From Streptomycetaceae bacterium (lineage in GTDB: Bacteria > Actinomycetota > Actinomycetes > Nanopelagicales > Nanopelagicaceae): 42,022 bases of DNA. The notes under the pieces were generated by a model. That model saw only the letters and a program-made list of their open reading frames with translations. It did no database searches and had not been told where the DNA came from. The stretch is taken from assembly GCA_007280125.1 (NCBI GenBank), contig QYPT01000078.1:1-42022 (forward strand), read 5' to 3'. The position numbers and the translations under genes were made by a program. Below, piece by piece: positions 20,063 to 29,522 of the stretch; positions within the stretch are counted from its first letter, which is position 1; the number at the start of each line of letters is the position of its first letter.

Positions 20063-20785
20063 TTAGTTCGTATTTACGATTTTAAACGCTTCTGCAATTC
20101 TTCCCTCGGCAAATCCTGCAACTGCAGCATTTCGTTCGCCCCAAGAGCGGACCAAGTTTTCTAACTCGGGGTTATGGGCAGTTTGTGAGACATGGCAATG
20201 TAGTGCTGCCATCTTGAGGTGAAAAGTATCCGTGATATCAACGAAGTGATCGGGTTGATGATGCGCGGTAACCCAAACTTCTTTCACTCTCCACGGTTGA
20301 ATCCCTTCCGCCATGAATTCTGGGAATGCAAAAGGATTTCGTGCGTCGGGATAAACGGCTTGAATTGAACTTTCTCCAGCAGCTAGATGATCTGGGTGGC
20401 TTGCACCGATGCGATCCCAGTTTCTTTCGGGACTTTGGCAGACGATGCGATCGGGTTGTGCGATACGAATCATTCGCACCAAATCTTTGCGCAGTCCTAG
20501 CGTTGGCTCGAGTGACCCATCGCGGTAATTAAGGAAAGTAATATCGGTAACACCAATGGCGGCGCCGGCTTCGCGCTGTTCTCTCTGACGAACAGCTGGC
20601 ATTTCCTCTACAGGAATGCCTGATTCCTCTCCGCCCTGATCTCCATTTGTACAAAAGCAATAAGAAACTTCTATGCCTTGAGCAACCCATTGAGCGATAG
20701 TCCCAGATGCTCCAAAATCAGAATCATCAGGGTGGGCACTTATAACAAGTACTCGTTTAATCTCACTATCGGCAATTGGCTGCAT
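20063..20785 (-). CDS. PIG-L/LmbE-family deacetylase
   Basis: A 240-residue zinc-dependent N-deacetylase of the PIG-L family. The metal motif AHPDD (His18, Asp20, Asp21) follows the first strand VLVISAHPDD, and the second motif HPDH has His130 and His133. Family members deacetylate GlcNAc-type conjugates; in actinobacteria these include MshB and Mca of mycothiol metabolism. The AAGGGA site six bases before the ATG supports the start. The sequence does not decide between mycothiol enzymes and other PIG-L members, and no mycothiol gene lies next to it. It converges with the cyclophilin gene and is divergent from pcrA. Confidence 0.85.
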   Translation of the reverse strand: MQPIADSEIKRVLVISAHPDDSDFGASGTIAQWVAQGIEVSYCFCTNGDQGGEESGIPVEEMPAVRQREQREAGAAIGVTDITFLNYRDGSLEPTLGLRKDLVRMIRIAQPDRIVCQSPERNWDRIGASHPDHLAAGESSIQAVYPDARNPFAFPEFMAEGIQPWRVKEVWVTAHHQPDHFVDITDTFHLKMAALHCHVSQTAHNPELENLVRSWGERNAAVAGFAEGRIAEAFKIVNTN

Positions 20786-20830
20786 AATCGTCCCTTAGTC
20801 GTGAAATGTTATGTTGTCGGCGAAGCCTAA

Positions 20831-20836
20831 TAGAAT
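20831..20836 (+). promoter_or_regulatory. Putative -10 box for leaderless pcrA transcript
   Basis: TAGAAT ends seven bases before the ATG at 20844, matching the spacing seen for other leaderless candidates in the window. No ribosome site precedes that ATG. This also helps choose 20844 over in-frame ATG codons at 20811 and 20835. Confidence 0.5.
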
Positions 20837-20843
20837 GCGCCAC

Positions 20844-23075
20844 ATGATGAGTCCTGATCCGTTGATTGACGGGCTCAACCCCCAGCAAAAGGCCGCCGTG
20901 GAGCATGCCGGCGGACCACTTTTGGTCGTAGCAGGGGCGGGATCTGGCAAGACTCGCGTCTTAACTCGCCGTATCGCATATCTCATGGCACGTCGCGGGG
21001 CGGCGCCATATGAAATTCTGGCAATCACTTTTACCAATAAGGCCGCCGGTGAAATGAAAGAACGCGTTGCCGAACTTGTAGGTCCTATTGCTCGTTCGAT
21101 GTGGGTCTCAACTTTTCACTCTGCCTGTGTTCGGATGCTTCGCCAAGAGGCAACACGTCTTGGCTATACCAACTCCTTTAGCATTTACGACCAGGCAGAT
21201 AGCTTGCGTTTAATTACGATTGTTTCTAAAGAACTCAATCTAGATGCCAAGCGGTATCCGGCTCGGCAATTTCAATCAATGATTTCAAATGCAAAGAATG
21301 AGTTGCTCGGGCCATCGGATTATCTCAATTCAACACAAAATCAATTCGAACAAGTTGTCGCAGAAGTTTATGCGGTCTATCAAAAGAGACTTCAGATGGC
21401 TAATGCAATGGATTTCGATGATCTGATTCTCAAAACGGTAGAAGTGCTGCAAAGATTTCCCGAAACAAAAGCTCGCTTTCGATCGCGCTTTCGCCATGTA
21501 TTAGTTGATGAGTATCAAGACACCAACCATGCTCAGTATCAACTCATTCGTGAACTTGTTGGAACCGATGCCGATGGATTACCACCTGCCGAACTCTGCG
21601 TTGTTGGTGATGCTGATCAATCAATTTATGGTTTTCGAGGTGCGACGATTCGCAACATTTTGCAATTTGAAATGGATTACCCGAATGCAACAACCGTCTT
21701 GCTCGAGCAGAATTACCGTTCAACTCAAAATATCCTCAATGCGGCTAATGCAGTTATTACTCAGAACGAGAGCCGAAAAGAGAAAAACCTATGGTCACAA
21801 GCTGGCGCTGGTGCCCCGCTAGTTGGCTACGTTGCCGAGAGTGAACACGATGAAGCCAACTTCATCAAAGATGAGATCAGAACCTTACAAAACGCTGGTA
21901 CGTCCCAACCTGGTGATACGGCAATCTTCTATCGAACCAATGCCCAGTCTCGTGTCTTTGAAGAAGTATTTATGCGTGCGACACTGCCATATAAAGTTGT
22001 TGGAGGAGTGCGTTTCTACGAGCGTAAAGAAGTAAAGGATTTGCTGGCTTATTTGCGGGTCCTTGCTAATCCCAGTGACGAGGTATCCCTTCGCAGAATC
22101 ATTAATGTTCCTAAACGCGGAATAGGTGATCGAGCCCTTGATTATGTAGATGCATTCGCTCAATCTGAGTTCACTTCATTCTGGCAAGGTTTGCATCGCT
22201 GTAGCGAGATTGCAGATATGCCGGCGCGTGCGGCTGCATCAGTTCATGAATTTCTATCGATGATTGGCGCGCTTCGGGTTCTTGTTGAAGCCAAGGTGCG
22301 ACCTTCAGTAATCATTGAAGCAGTTCTAGAGCAATCTGGTTTATTGGCCGAACTTTCATCAAGCACCGACCCCCAAGATGAAGTTCGCGTGGAGAACTTA
22401 CAAGAATTAGTGGCCGTCTCGATGGAATACGAAGAGCGACCATTTGAAGCCCTCGGCGAAGATGAAGAGATTTCTTTGGCAGGATTCTTAGAGCAAGTTT
22501 CTCTCGTTGCTGATGCTGATGAAATTCCTGAAGGTGAAGACCATGGTGGTGTCGTCACCTTAATGACACTTCACACTGCCAAGGGCTTGGAATTTCCCAC
22601 TGTATTTCTTACAGGTTTAGAAGATGGAATCTTTCCGCACTCGCGAACTTTGGGCGAGAAGAATGAAATTGAAGAAGAGCGCAGACTTGCCTATGTTGGA
22701 CTAACTCGCGCCGAACAACGTTTATATCTCACGCGTGCGGAGTATCGATCTTCGTGGGGTGCTCCGAATTACAATCCTCCTTCACGTTTTCTAGATGAGA
22801 TCCCTGAAGATGTTATTCAGTGGCGAAACAAAAGCGTTACGTCATCGCCGATTTCTAAGCGTCGAGATTTCACAGCCCCTCCGCCTCGGGCGACTGGCAA
22901 GAAGAGCGTGGCGATGGATCTTGCTGTCGGAGAGCGTGTGTCACACGACACATTCGGACTTGGGACAGTTACGGCTCTTTCAGGCGAGGGAGATCGCGCT
23001 GAAGCGACAATCAATTTCGGTCAATATGGTGAGAAGCGTTTGTTGCTGCGGTACGCACCCGTCGAGAAGCTCTAG
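20844..23075 (+). CDS. pcrA: ATP-dependent DNA helicase PcrA/UvrD
   Basis: Superfamily 1A 3'-5' helicase for nucleotide excision repair and plasmid or replication-fork processing, 743 residues. Motif Q/I: LNPQQKAAVEHAGGPLLVVA then GAGSGKT (31-37); motif Ia ITFTNKAAGEMKERV; motif II LVDEYQDTN; motif III VVGDADQSIYGFRGA; motif IV LEQNYRST; motif V VTLMTLHTAKGLEFP; motif VI EEERRLAYVGLTRA. The C-terminal Tudor-like RNA-polymerase-binding piece is present (VGERVSHDTFGLGTV to RYAPVEKL). Upstream in-frame ATG codons at 20811 and 20835 lie in or before the predicted -10 box, so 20844 (or 20847) is preferred. sucC follows closely on the same strand. Confidence 0.94.
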   Translation: MMSPDPLIDGLNPQQKAAVEHAGGPLLVVAGAGSGKTRVLTRRIAYLMARRGAAPYEILAITFTNKAAGEMKERVAELVGPIARSMWVSTFHSACVRMLRQEATRLGYTNSFSIYDQADSLRLITIVSKELNLDAKRYPARQFQSMISNAKNELLGPSDYLNSTQNQFEQVVAEVYAVYQKRLQMANAMDFDDLILKTVEVLQRFPETKARFRSRFRHVLVDEYQDTNHAQYQLIRELVGTDADGLPPAELCVVGDADQSIYGFRGATIRNILQFEMDYPNATTVLLEQNYRSTQNILNAANAVITQNESRKEKNLWSQAGAGAPLVGYVAESEHDEANFIKDEIRTLQNAGTSQPGDTAIFYRTNAQSRVFEEVFMRATLPYKVVGGVRFYERKEVKDLLAYLRVLANPSDEVSLRRIINVPKRGIGDRALDYVDAFAQSEFTSFWQGLHRCSEIADMPARAAASVHEFLSMIGALRVLVEAKVRPSVIIEAVLEQSGLLAELSSSTDPQDEVRVENLQELVAVSMEYEERPFEALGEDEEISLAGFLEQVSLVADADEIPEGEDHGGVVTLMTLHTAKGLEFPTVFLTGLEDGIFPHSRTLGEKNEIEEERRLAYVGLTRAEQRLYLTRAEYRSSWGAPNYNPPSRFLDEIPEDVIQWRNKSVTSSPISKRRDFTAPPPRATGKKSVAMDLAVGERVSHDTFGLGTVTALSGEGDRAEATINFGQYGEKRLLLRYAPVEKL

Positions 23076-23121
23076 GATTACACCCGTTCGCCTGTACCAC
23101 TAACCATGATTGGAGTCCCGC

Positions 23122-24285
23122 GTGGATCTCTTTGAATATCAAGCTAGAGATCTCTTCGAGAAACATGGAGTCCCAGTTTTGGCAGGCGCAGTTGCTACAA
23201 CTCCCGAAGAAGCCGAAGCAGCAGCTCGTGGCATGGGAGGAAAAGTCGTCGTTAAGGCGCAAGTAAAAGTTGGTGGGCGCGGTAAAGCTGGTGGAGTAAA
23301 GCTGGCCGAAAATGCACAAGACGCTCGCGAGAAATCTGCTGCGATATTGGGAATGGATATTAAAGGGCACATTGTCGGAAAAGTGATGATTGCCCAAGCT
23401 GCGCCGATTGCCGAAGAATATTACTTAGCAATCTTGCTTGACCGCTCAAACAGAACATTCTTGGTGATGGCATCGGTCGCTGGCGGAATGGATATTGAGC
23501 AGGTCGCACATGAGGCACCAGAAAAATTAGTAAAAGTCCCTGTTAATTCAAATGACGGGCTTTCAAAATCTGCCGCAATCAAGATTATCAATGATGCTAA
23601 ATTTCCAGCCGATATTGCAGATCAAGTTGCTGATGCACTCGTACTTCTTTGGGGAGTCTTCGTTTCTGAAGATGCGACTCTTGTCGAAGTAAACCCACTC
23701 GTTAAGACCACGGATGGTCGCATTATTGCTTTGGATGGAAAAGTTACCTTGGATGACAATGCAGGTTTCCGCCACCCAGATCACGAAGCTCTTGTTGACG
23801 CATCAGCTACAAATGCTCTTGAAGCAGCCGCAAAGGAAAAAGATCTTAATTATGTAAAACTAGATGGCGAAGTTGGCATCATTGGAAATGGTGCAGGACT
23901 CGTCATGAGCACATTAGATGTTGTTGCCTATGCTGGAGAACAATTCGGCGGAGTGAAGCCTGCAAACTTCTTAGATATTGGTGGCGGTGCATCGGCACAA
24001 GTTATGGCTGATGGTCTGTCGATAATCTTGGGTGATAAAGATGTAAAGAGCGTTTTCGTCAACGTCTTTGGTGGAATCACATCGTGTGACGCCGTAGCAA
24101 ATGGAATTATTCAAGCTCTTGAAATCTTGGGTGATAAGGCGAAGAAACCGATAGTCGTCCGCTTAGATGGCAACAATGTTCTTGAAGGCCGCCGGATTCT
24201 TGATGAAGCGGCTCATCCCCTCATTCAGCAACTCGATACTATGGATGGCGCTGCAGCTCGCGCCGCAGAATTGGCGGCTAAATAA
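23122..24285 (+). CDS. sucC: Succinyl-CoA ligase (ADP/GDP-forming), beta subunit
   Basis: Beta subunit of succinyl-CoA synthetase, which makes succinate and a nucleoside triphosphate in the TCA cycle. The ATP-grasp domain begins with [18 protein letters not shown], and carries [21 protein letters not shown] and LVEVNPLV; the C-terminal domain shows [14 protein letters not shown] and [12 protein letters not shown]. The start is GTG 23122 with GGAG six bases upstream; an in-frame TTG at 23110 would add four residues foreign to the family. Length is 387 residues. The TAA stop shares its last base with the sucD ATG. Confidence 0.95.
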   Translation: MDLFEYQARDLFEKHGVPVLAGAVATTPEEAEAAARGMGGKVVVKAQVKVGGRGKAGGVKLAENAQDAREKSAAILGMDIKGHIVGKVMIAQAAPIAEEYYLAILLDRSNRTFLVMASVAGGMDIEQVAHEAPEKLVKVPVNSNDGLSKSAAIKIINDAKFPADIADQVADALVLLWGVFVSEDATLVEVNPLVKTTDGRIIALDGKVTLDDNAGFRHPDHEALVDASATNALEAAAKEKDLNYVKLDGEVGIIGNGAGLVMSTLDVVAYAGEQFGGVKPANFLDIGGGASAQVMADGLSIILGDKDVKSVFVNVFGGITSCDAVANGIIQALEILGDKAKKPIVVRLDGNNVLEGRRILDEAAHPLIQQLDTMDGAAARAAELAAK

Positions 24286-25166
24286 TGTCTATCTTTATCA
24301 ATAAGCATTCTCGCGTAATTGTTCAAGGCATGACTGGCTCTGAAGGAACAAAACACACACGTCGCATGTTGGCATCTGGCACCGTTGTCGTCGGCGGTGT
24401 AACACCAGGCAAAGGTGGCCAAGTAATTGATATTGATGGCCATCAGCTTCCAGTATTCAATACCGTTGCTGAAGCTGTTGCCGCTACGCAAGCAAACGTC
24501 TCTGTAGTTTTTGTGCCTCCGAAATTTGCGAAGGCAGCCGTTGTTGATGCCATCGATGCGGCGGTTCCACTTGTAGTTGTCATTACTGAAGGAATTCCAG
24601 TCCATGACACTGCAGCATTCTTCGCTTATTCACAGAGCAAGGGCACGACAAGAATTATTGGTCCTAATTGTCCTGGCCTTATAACTCCAGGTGAAAGCAA
24701 TGTAGGAATCATTCCATCTGACATCACTGGAACGGGGCCGATCGGGCTCGTATCAAAATCAGGAACTCTCACCTACCAAATGATGTATGAACTGCGCGAT
24801 ATTGGATTCACTACGGCGGTTGGAATTGGCGGAGATCCGATTATCGGAACAACCCACATTGATTGCTTGCGAGCATTCCAGGATGACCCTGATACCAAAG
24901 CAATTGTGATGATTGGTGAAATTGGCGGAGATGCCGAAGAGCGTGCCGCTGCATTTATTAGTGAGTATGTAACCAAGCCAGTTGTCGGATACGTTGCCGG
25001 CTTTACAGCGCCTGAAGGAAAAACAATGGGCCATGCTGGCGCCATAGTCTCTGGATCATCAGGTACTGCGCAAGGCAAAAAAGACGCACTTGAAGCAGCG
25101 GGAGTTCAAGTGGGTAAAACTCCTAGCGAGAGCGCGCGATTGATGCGTGCACTTCTAAGCCGATAA
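24285..25166 (+). CDS. sucD: Succinyl-CoA ligase (ADP/GDP-forming), alpha subunit
   Basis: Alpha subunit, carrying the CoA-binding Rossmann domain and the phosphohistidine. Seen: the N-terminal [34 protein letters not shown], the [12 protein letters not shown] loop, [19 protein letters not shown], and the phosphorylated His250 in [21 protein letters not shown]. The 293-residue length is standard. The one-base overlap with sucC indicates coupled synthesis of the two subunits. The next gene, a membrane protein, starts five bases after the stop, so the operon probably runs on through purN-purH. Confidence 0.96.
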   Translation: MSIFINKHSRVIVQGMTGSEGTKHTRRMLASGTVVVGGVTPGKGGQVIDIDGHQLPVFNTVAEAVAATQANVSVVFVPPKFAKAAVVDAIDAAVPLVVVITEGIPVHDTAAFFAYSQSKGTTRIIGPNCPGLITPGESNVGIIPSDITGTGPIGLVSKSGTLTYQMMYELRDIGFTTAVGIGGDPIIGTTHIDCLRAFQDDPDTKAIVMIGEIGGDAEERAAAFISEYVTKPVVGYVAGFTAPEGKTMGHAGAIVSGSSGTAQGKKDALEAAGVQVGKTPSESARLMRALLSR

Positions 25167-25171
25167 CGTAG

Positions 25172-26275
25172 ATGTTTCAACGCGTCCTGTGGGTCTCGTT
25201 GACACAAGCTCTTCGTAGCGTTTTCATCCTGGTTTTACCGATTGCCTTTATCTCTTTATTCGCCTGGGCAACGGCAGGCAGCAGCAATGGCAATACTGCC
25301 GATCCGATTCGAGCAACAATGTGGATCTGGCTCGCTGCACATCACATTCCATTTCACCTAGTTCTTCCACCAGGCGGGGAAAGCGGTTTGTTCTCCTATT
25401 TGCCAGTGGGCGCATTGATTTTTCCTTTACTGAGCGCCCGAAATGGATTTAAACGAGCATGCGATCGTATCGATTCAGATCAACAAACGCGCCAACTCGC
25501 ACGCGTTCTCTTTGCTCTTACTTATGCAGGAGTTTCACTCGCGATATCTTGGTTTTCTGCAACTGCTGCGATAACTCCGAATCTTTACTGGACTCCAGCA
25601 ATCGCAGTTGCACTTGTTTGGGTAGCTACCATTTCCGATAAAGTCAAAGGGAATAGGGCTGAAATTTCCGCTCGAAGTATGGCCTTAAGCGTGATTGCGA
25701 TTCTATTCGGGGCCTCCAGTTTAGTTTTTGGTCTAGGTTTATTTTTCCACCTCAAGAGCGTGCAAAACCTAACTATTGTTTTGCAACCAGGTTTTGTTGG
25801 TGGAGTTCTCTTATTACTATTGAACGTTCTCTACCTGCCTAATGCAGTAATCGCGACTTTGTCTTATTTGGTTGGTCCAGGCTTTGCAGTTGGAGCCAAC
25901 ACATTGGTTTCTCCATTGACGCACCGAATTTCTGAAATACCCGCTCTTCCTCTTCTCGGTGGCCTGCCAACAGGTAGGCACCCACTTGTGCTTCTTTCCA
26001 TTATGGGCGTAGTTGCTCTGGGTGCGTTTATGTATAACCTCACCATTACTCAACGCTCTCGCGTTACAGTTCAAAGTTTTTTTCTTACCTCACTCGGGAT
26101 TACTGTATTGGCCATACTCAGCAGTGGATCGCTGTTAACAACTGCCCTACGTTCGGTTGGAGTTTCACCGTGGCAGCTTCCGTTAGCGATAGCCCTAGAG
26201 ATTGCCCTTGGAATCTTCTTGGCGATTATTCTCCCTCGAGCATCTGAATTCTTACCTGGCGGAAGGTCCCGGTGA
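25172..26275 (+). CDS. DUF6350-type integral membrane protein
   Basis: A 367-residue protein made almost wholly of hydrophobic helices, about nine or ten, with few charged loops (one near residues 90-108, another near 155-168). It occupies the slot between sucD and purN held by a membrane protein of this kind in mycobacteria and other actinobacteria. The segment HHIPFHLVLPPGGESGLFSYLPVGALIFPLL resembles that family. No catalytic motif can be seen and no function is known to me. The ATG lies five bases past the sucD stop; the last codons overlap the purN start by four bases. Confidence 0.75.
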   Translation: MFQRVLWVSLTQALRSVFILVLPIAFISLFAWATAGSSNGNTADPIRATMWIWLAAHHIPFHLVLPPGGESGLFSYLPVGALIFPLLSARNGFKRACDRIDSDQQTRQLARVLFALTYAGVSLAISWFSATAAITPNLYWTPAIAVALVWVATISDKVKGNRAEISARSMALSVIAILFGASSLVFGLGLFFHLKSVQNLTIVLQPGFVGGVLLLLLNVLYLPNAVIATLSYLVGPGFAVGANTLVSPLTHRISEIPALPLLGGLPTGRHPLVLLSIMGVVALGAFMYNLTITQRSRVTVQSFFLTSLGITVLAILSSGSLLTTALRSVGVSPWQLPLAIALEIALGIFLAIILPRASEFLPGGRSR

Positions 26276-26850
26276 TGGTTGCTCGGTTGGTAGTTCTTGC
26301 TTCAGGAAGCGGATCTCTTTTCCAAGCGATTATGGACTCAGTGGACAAAGGAGAGTTGGCTGCTGAAATTGTTGGAGTAATTTCTGACCAGCCTCATGCT
26401 CAAGTTTTACGACGCGCTTCAAATTCTTCAATTCCTACTTATATTCTGCCAATGACTGATGATCGTTCTCAATGGGATCAACAGATTTTCGACCTTGTAT
26501 CAACTCTCAAACCAACGTTAGTTGTGAGTGCAGGATTTATGCGGATTCTTAATCCAGACTTTGTTTCAAATTTCAAAGTAATTAATTCACATCCGGCTCT
26601 CTTGCCTAACTTTCCGGGCGCGCATGCCGTTCGAGATGCACTTGCTGCCGGGGCTAAAAAGACGGGAACCACGGTTCATTGGGTGGATTCAGGCATGGAT
26701 ACTGGAGAAATAATCGCCCAAGCCAGCGTGGATATCTTGCCCGAGGATGATGAAGCATCATTGCACGAGCGTATTAAGATTCTCGAACGCGGTCTCATTG
26801 TTGCGACCATTTCTAAACTCCTTCCATCATTGGAGAGTAAAAGTGTCTGA
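26272..26850 (+). CDS. purN: Phosphoribosylglycinamide formyltransferase
   Basis: Transfers the formyl group of 10-formyl-tetrahydrofolate to GAR in purine synthesis. The N-terminal phosphate loop is [10 protein letters not shown] (11-20); the catalytic triad Asn105, His107 and Asp143 lies in [16 protein letters not shown] and [13 protein letters not shown]. Length is 192 residues, normal. The GTG start overlaps the previous stop (GTGA); ATG 26275 immediately after it is an alternative that would change one residue. Folate for this step would come from FolD, encoded two genes downstream. purH overlaps the last eight bases. Confidence 0.94.
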   Translation: MMVARLVVLASGSGSLFQAIMDSVDKGELAAEIVGVISDQPHAQVLRRASNSSIPTYILPMTDDRSQWDQQIFDLVSTLKPTLVVSAGFMRILNPDFVSNFKVINSHPALLPNFPGAHAVRDALAAGAKKTGTTVHWVDSGMDTGEIIAQASVDILPEDDEASLHERIKILERGLIVATISKLLPSLESKSV

Positions 26851-28390
26851 TCGCAAAGTTATTCGCAGAGCGCTAATTAGCGTTTATGACAAGAGCGGTC
26901 TTATCGAACTGGCAACCTCCCTTAATGCGGCTGGAATCGAAATCCTTTCTACGGGATCTACAGCGCAAAGTATTCAGGCTGCAGGAATTCCTGTTACACA
27001 GGTAAGTGAGTACACGGGCTTTCCGGAAATTATGGGAGGTCGAGTTAAGACCTTACATCCGCGCATTCATTCGGGAATACTTGCAGATCAAGATAATCCA
27101 GATCACATGCGTCAAATATCTGAACATGACATTGCTCCCTTTGATCTTGTCGTAATCAATCTCTATCCCTTCGAAGCGACAATTGCTTCAGGTGCCAACT
27201 TTGCTGAATCTATTGAACAAATCGATATTGGCGGACCTTCTATGTTGCGAGGTGCGGCTAAGAATCATGGTTCGGTAGCAGTCATTTGCAAGACATCTCA
27301 GTACCCGCAATTGGTGGGAGCAATTTCATTAGGTGGGTTTACTCGCCAGCAGCGCACTGAATTGGCATTAGAAGTTTTCAGAACTACTGCGCAATATGAT
27401 CTGGCGATAGCGAATTGGCTTGGAGTTGATAATAATTCTGCACTGCCATCGTGGTTTGCAAGAGTGTGGTCGCAAAAAGGTGAATTACGTTACGGTGAAA
27501 ACCCACATCAAAGCGCTGCTATTTACTCAGATAGTGGAGCGCCATCAGGATTAGTCGGAGCAGTACAACTCCATGGCAAGGAGATGTCTTTTAATAATTA
27601 CACTGATGCAGATGCAGCATGGCGCGCCGCGCATGATCATGGGGCACCGTGCGTTGCAATTATTAAGCACGCCAATCCATGTGGAATTGCGACAGCATCT
27701 TCCATTGCTTTAGCTCACAAGCGCGCCCATGAGTGTGACCCCGTTTCAGCATTTGGAGGTGTTGTAGCTGCCAATCGCGAAGTAGATGTAGAGATGGCCC
27801 TTGCATTGTCTGAAATCTTTACCGAAGTTGTGATTGCTCCATCTTTTTCAGAAGAAGCGCTAGAAATTCTGCAGAAGAAACCATCGCTTCGAATTCTGGA
27901 GTGCTCCACGGCGATGATTCCAAAGTTAGAGTTGCGTCCAGTATCTGGAGGAATGCTTGTTCAAGAGACTGATCTTGTTGACGCCGAGGGAGATAGCTCG
28001 GAAAACTGGAAGCAAGTAAGCGGAGCACCTGTTTGCGCGGAAGTCTTAGCCGATCTGGTTTTTGCATGGAGATCTGTGAGGGCAGTAAAAAGCAATGCAA
28101 TTCTCTTAGCTAAAGATGGCGCCTCGGTAGGAATCGGAATGGGGCAAGTTAACCGCGTTGATTCGGCACGACTGGCAGTTGCTAGGGCGGGTGACCGAGT
28201 CGCTGGTTCGGTAGCGGCAAGTGATGCCTTTTTCCCCTTTGCCGATGGCCTCGAAATCCTTTTAGCCGCTGGTGTTTCTGCGATTGTTCAACCTGGGGGA
28301 AGCGTTCGCGATGAAGAAGTTATCGCTGCGGCAACCGTGAGGAACATCCCAATGTTCTTTACGGGCACCCGCCACTTTTCCCATGCTTAA
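26843..28390 (+). CDS. purH: Bifunctional AICAR transformylase / IMP cyclohydrolase
   Basis: Last two steps of IMP synthesis, 515 residues. The N-terminal MGS-like cyclohydrolase domain has [42 protein letters not shown] and [13 protein letters not shown]. The C-terminal transformylase has the [10 protein letters not shown] link, the [11 protein letters not shown] catalytic region with Lys-His, [14 protein letters not shown], and ends with [13 protein letters not shown] choose GTG 26843, five bases after GGAGAG and matching the family N-terminus; the longer open frame from 26747 lies inside purN. This gives an eight-base overlap with purN. IMP made here feeds guaB upstream. Confidence 0.95.
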   Translation: MSDRKVIRRALISVYDKSGLIELATSLNAAGIEILSTGSTAQSIQAAGIPVTQVSEYTGFPEIMGGRVKTLHPRIHSGILADQDNPDHMRQISEHDIAPFDLVVINLYPFEATIASGANFAESIEQIDIGGPSMLRGAAKNHGSVAVICKTSQYPQLVGAISLGGFTRQQRTELALEVFRTTAQYDLAIANWLGVDNNSALPSWFARVWSQKGELRYGENPHQSAAIYSDSGAPSGLVGAVQLHGKEMSFNNYTDADAAWRAAHDHGAPCVAIIKHANPCGIATASSIALAHKRAHECDPVSAFGGVVAANREVDVEMALALSEIFTEVVIAPSFSEEALEILQKKPSLRILECSTAMIPKLELRPVSGGMLVQETDLVDAEGDSSENWKQVSGAPVCAEVLADLVFAWRSVRAVKSNAILLAKDGASVGIGMGQVNRVDSARLAVARAGDRVAGSVAASDAFFPFADGLEILLAAGVSAIVQPGGSVRDEEVIAAATVRNIPMFFTGTRHFSHA

Positions 28391-28397
28391 TGGTGAT

Positions 28398-28403
28398 TAG
28401 TAT
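28398..28403 (+). promoter_or_regulatory. Putative -10 box for leaderless folD transcript
   Basis: TAGTAT six bases before the folD ATG, the same box and spacing as before acpS. GAGG lies too close to the ATG (one base) to act as a ribosome site. Confidence 0.48.
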
Positions 28404-28409
28404 TGAGGC

Positions 28410-29249
28410 ATGAGCGCACAGATTCTTGACGGGAAAGCCCTGGCTACAAAAATCAAAACAGAACTTGCAGCTGATGTAGTGCAACTAAAAAAACTTGGAA
28501 GAACCCCAGGGCTCGGCACTGTTCTTGTTGGCGATGACCCAGGCTCTCATTCCTATGTAGCCGGCAAACATCGTGATTGTCATGAAGTAGGAATCAATTC
28601 GATCCGAGTAGATTTGCCAGCATCAGCATCTGAGGCCGATGTGCTTGCCGCGATTGCCGATCTCAATTCTTCCAAAGAATGCACGGGTTATATTGTTCAA
28701 CTTCCGCTACCTCGTGGCATAAATTCACAACGAGTCCTTGAAGCAATTGATCCGGATAAAGATGCAGATGGATTACATCCGCTCAATCTTGGCCGCCTAG
28801 TGAGTGGCGAAAATGCGCCTCTGCCATGTACCCCGCACGGAATCGTTGAATTACTTCGCCACTACAACGTTCCTATTGATGGCGCAGAAGTAACTGTAAT
28901 CGGACGTGGATTAACTGTCGGTCGCCCACTGGGCCTACTCCTTACTCGCAAAAGTGAAAATGCGACGGTCACACTGACTCATACTGGCACTCGTGACTTG
29001 ATAAGGCACACGAAGAGCGCCGACATTATTGTTGCTGCAATTGGAAGTGCGCACTTCCTCACAGCAAGCATGATTAAAGAGGGCGCTGCAATTATTGATG
29101 TGGGAATTTCTCGCACCGAAGCGGGACTCCTCGGTGACGTTCACCCAGATGTAATGAACGTTGCTGCCTATGTTGCACCGATGCCTGGTGGAGTTGGCCC
29201 TATGACTCGCGCAATGCTTATTAAGAATGTCGTGGACGCATGTCGCTAA
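28410..29249 (+). CDS. folD: Methylenetetrahydrofolate dehydrogenase / methenyl-THF cyclohydrolase
   Basis: Bifunctional folate enzyme interconverting 5,10-methylene-THF and 10-formyl-THF, the formyl donor for PurN and PurH. Catalytic Tyr49 and Lys53 lie in [13 protein letters not shown], the second conserved block is [23 protein letters not shown] carries the active-site Asp, and [11 protein letters not shown] and [14 protein letters not shown] form the dinucleotide domain. The 279-residue length is usual. Its last ten bases overlap the small membrane-protein gene. Placement after purN-purH fits one-carbon supply to purine synthesis. Confidence 0.95.
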   Translation: MSAQILDGKALATKIKTELAADVVQLKKLGRTPGLGTVLVGDDPGSHSYVAGKHRDCHEVGINSIRVDLPASASEADVLAAIADLNSSKECTGYIVQLPLPRGINSQRVLEAIDPDKDADGLHPLNLGRLVSGENAPLPCTPHGIVELLRHYNVPIDGAEVTVIGRGLTVGRPLGLLLTRKSENATVTLTHTGTRDLIRHTKSADIIVAAIGSAHFLTASMIKEGAAIIDVGISRTEAGLLGDVHPDVMNVAAYVAPMPGGVGPMTRAMLIKNVVDACR

Positions 29250-29461
29250 CTCGCTTTTCACTGGCAAGCTATGCGGTTATCGCTTTAGGTGTCCTTTTAG
29301 GCATTTTTGGAATTGTGCGAGGCGGATCCATACTCATCGCGTGCGGGTGCGCTGCTATGGCCCTTTCCCAGAAAAACGAGCGTGCCATCGGGAGATTTCT
29401 GCCCTTGGCGTTAGCGATAGCCCTCTTCGCTTTGGCAATTGCACTGCCACGCGGGCGCTAG
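29240..29461 (+). CDS. Small DUF3017-type membrane protein
   Basis: A 73-residue protein with two or three hydrophobic helices (about residues 8-25, 29-43 and 52-68) and a conserved-looking short linker [10 protein letters not shown] between the second and third. In actinobacteria a DUF3017 protein of this size and shape commonly follows folD, so the match rests on both position and helix pattern. It starts inside the end of folD with a ten-base overlap. Function is unknown. After its stop a 61-base gap leads to mdh. Confidence 0.75.
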   Translation: MSLTRFSLASYAVIALGVLLGIFGIVRGGSILIACGCAAMALSQKNERAIGRFLPLALAIALFALAIALPRGR

Positions 29462-29466
29462 AATTA

Positions 29467-29480
29467 TCTTGACGTCAAGA
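29467..29480. promoter_or_regulatory. 14-bp perfect palindrome upstream of mdh
   Basis: TCTTGACGTCAAGA, an exact inverted repeat with no spacer, 42 bases before the mdh ATG. It includes TTGACG, a potential -35 box, so a dimeric regulator bound here could govern mdh. The regulator is unknown. Confidence 0.55.
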
Positions 29481-29522
29481 GAGTTTTCCTAGTCAACAAC
29501 CAGATGGAAGGCAGTGAAGGAT

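Noticed and set aside
20786-20843. Riboswitch or small RNA between the deacetylase gene and pcrA
   Set aside because: Only 58 bases, fully used by two start regions; no stable hairpin seen.
26747-26842. Longer N-terminus for PurH
   Set aside because: It lies within purN and is unlike PurH; GTG 26843 has GGAGAG five bases upstream.
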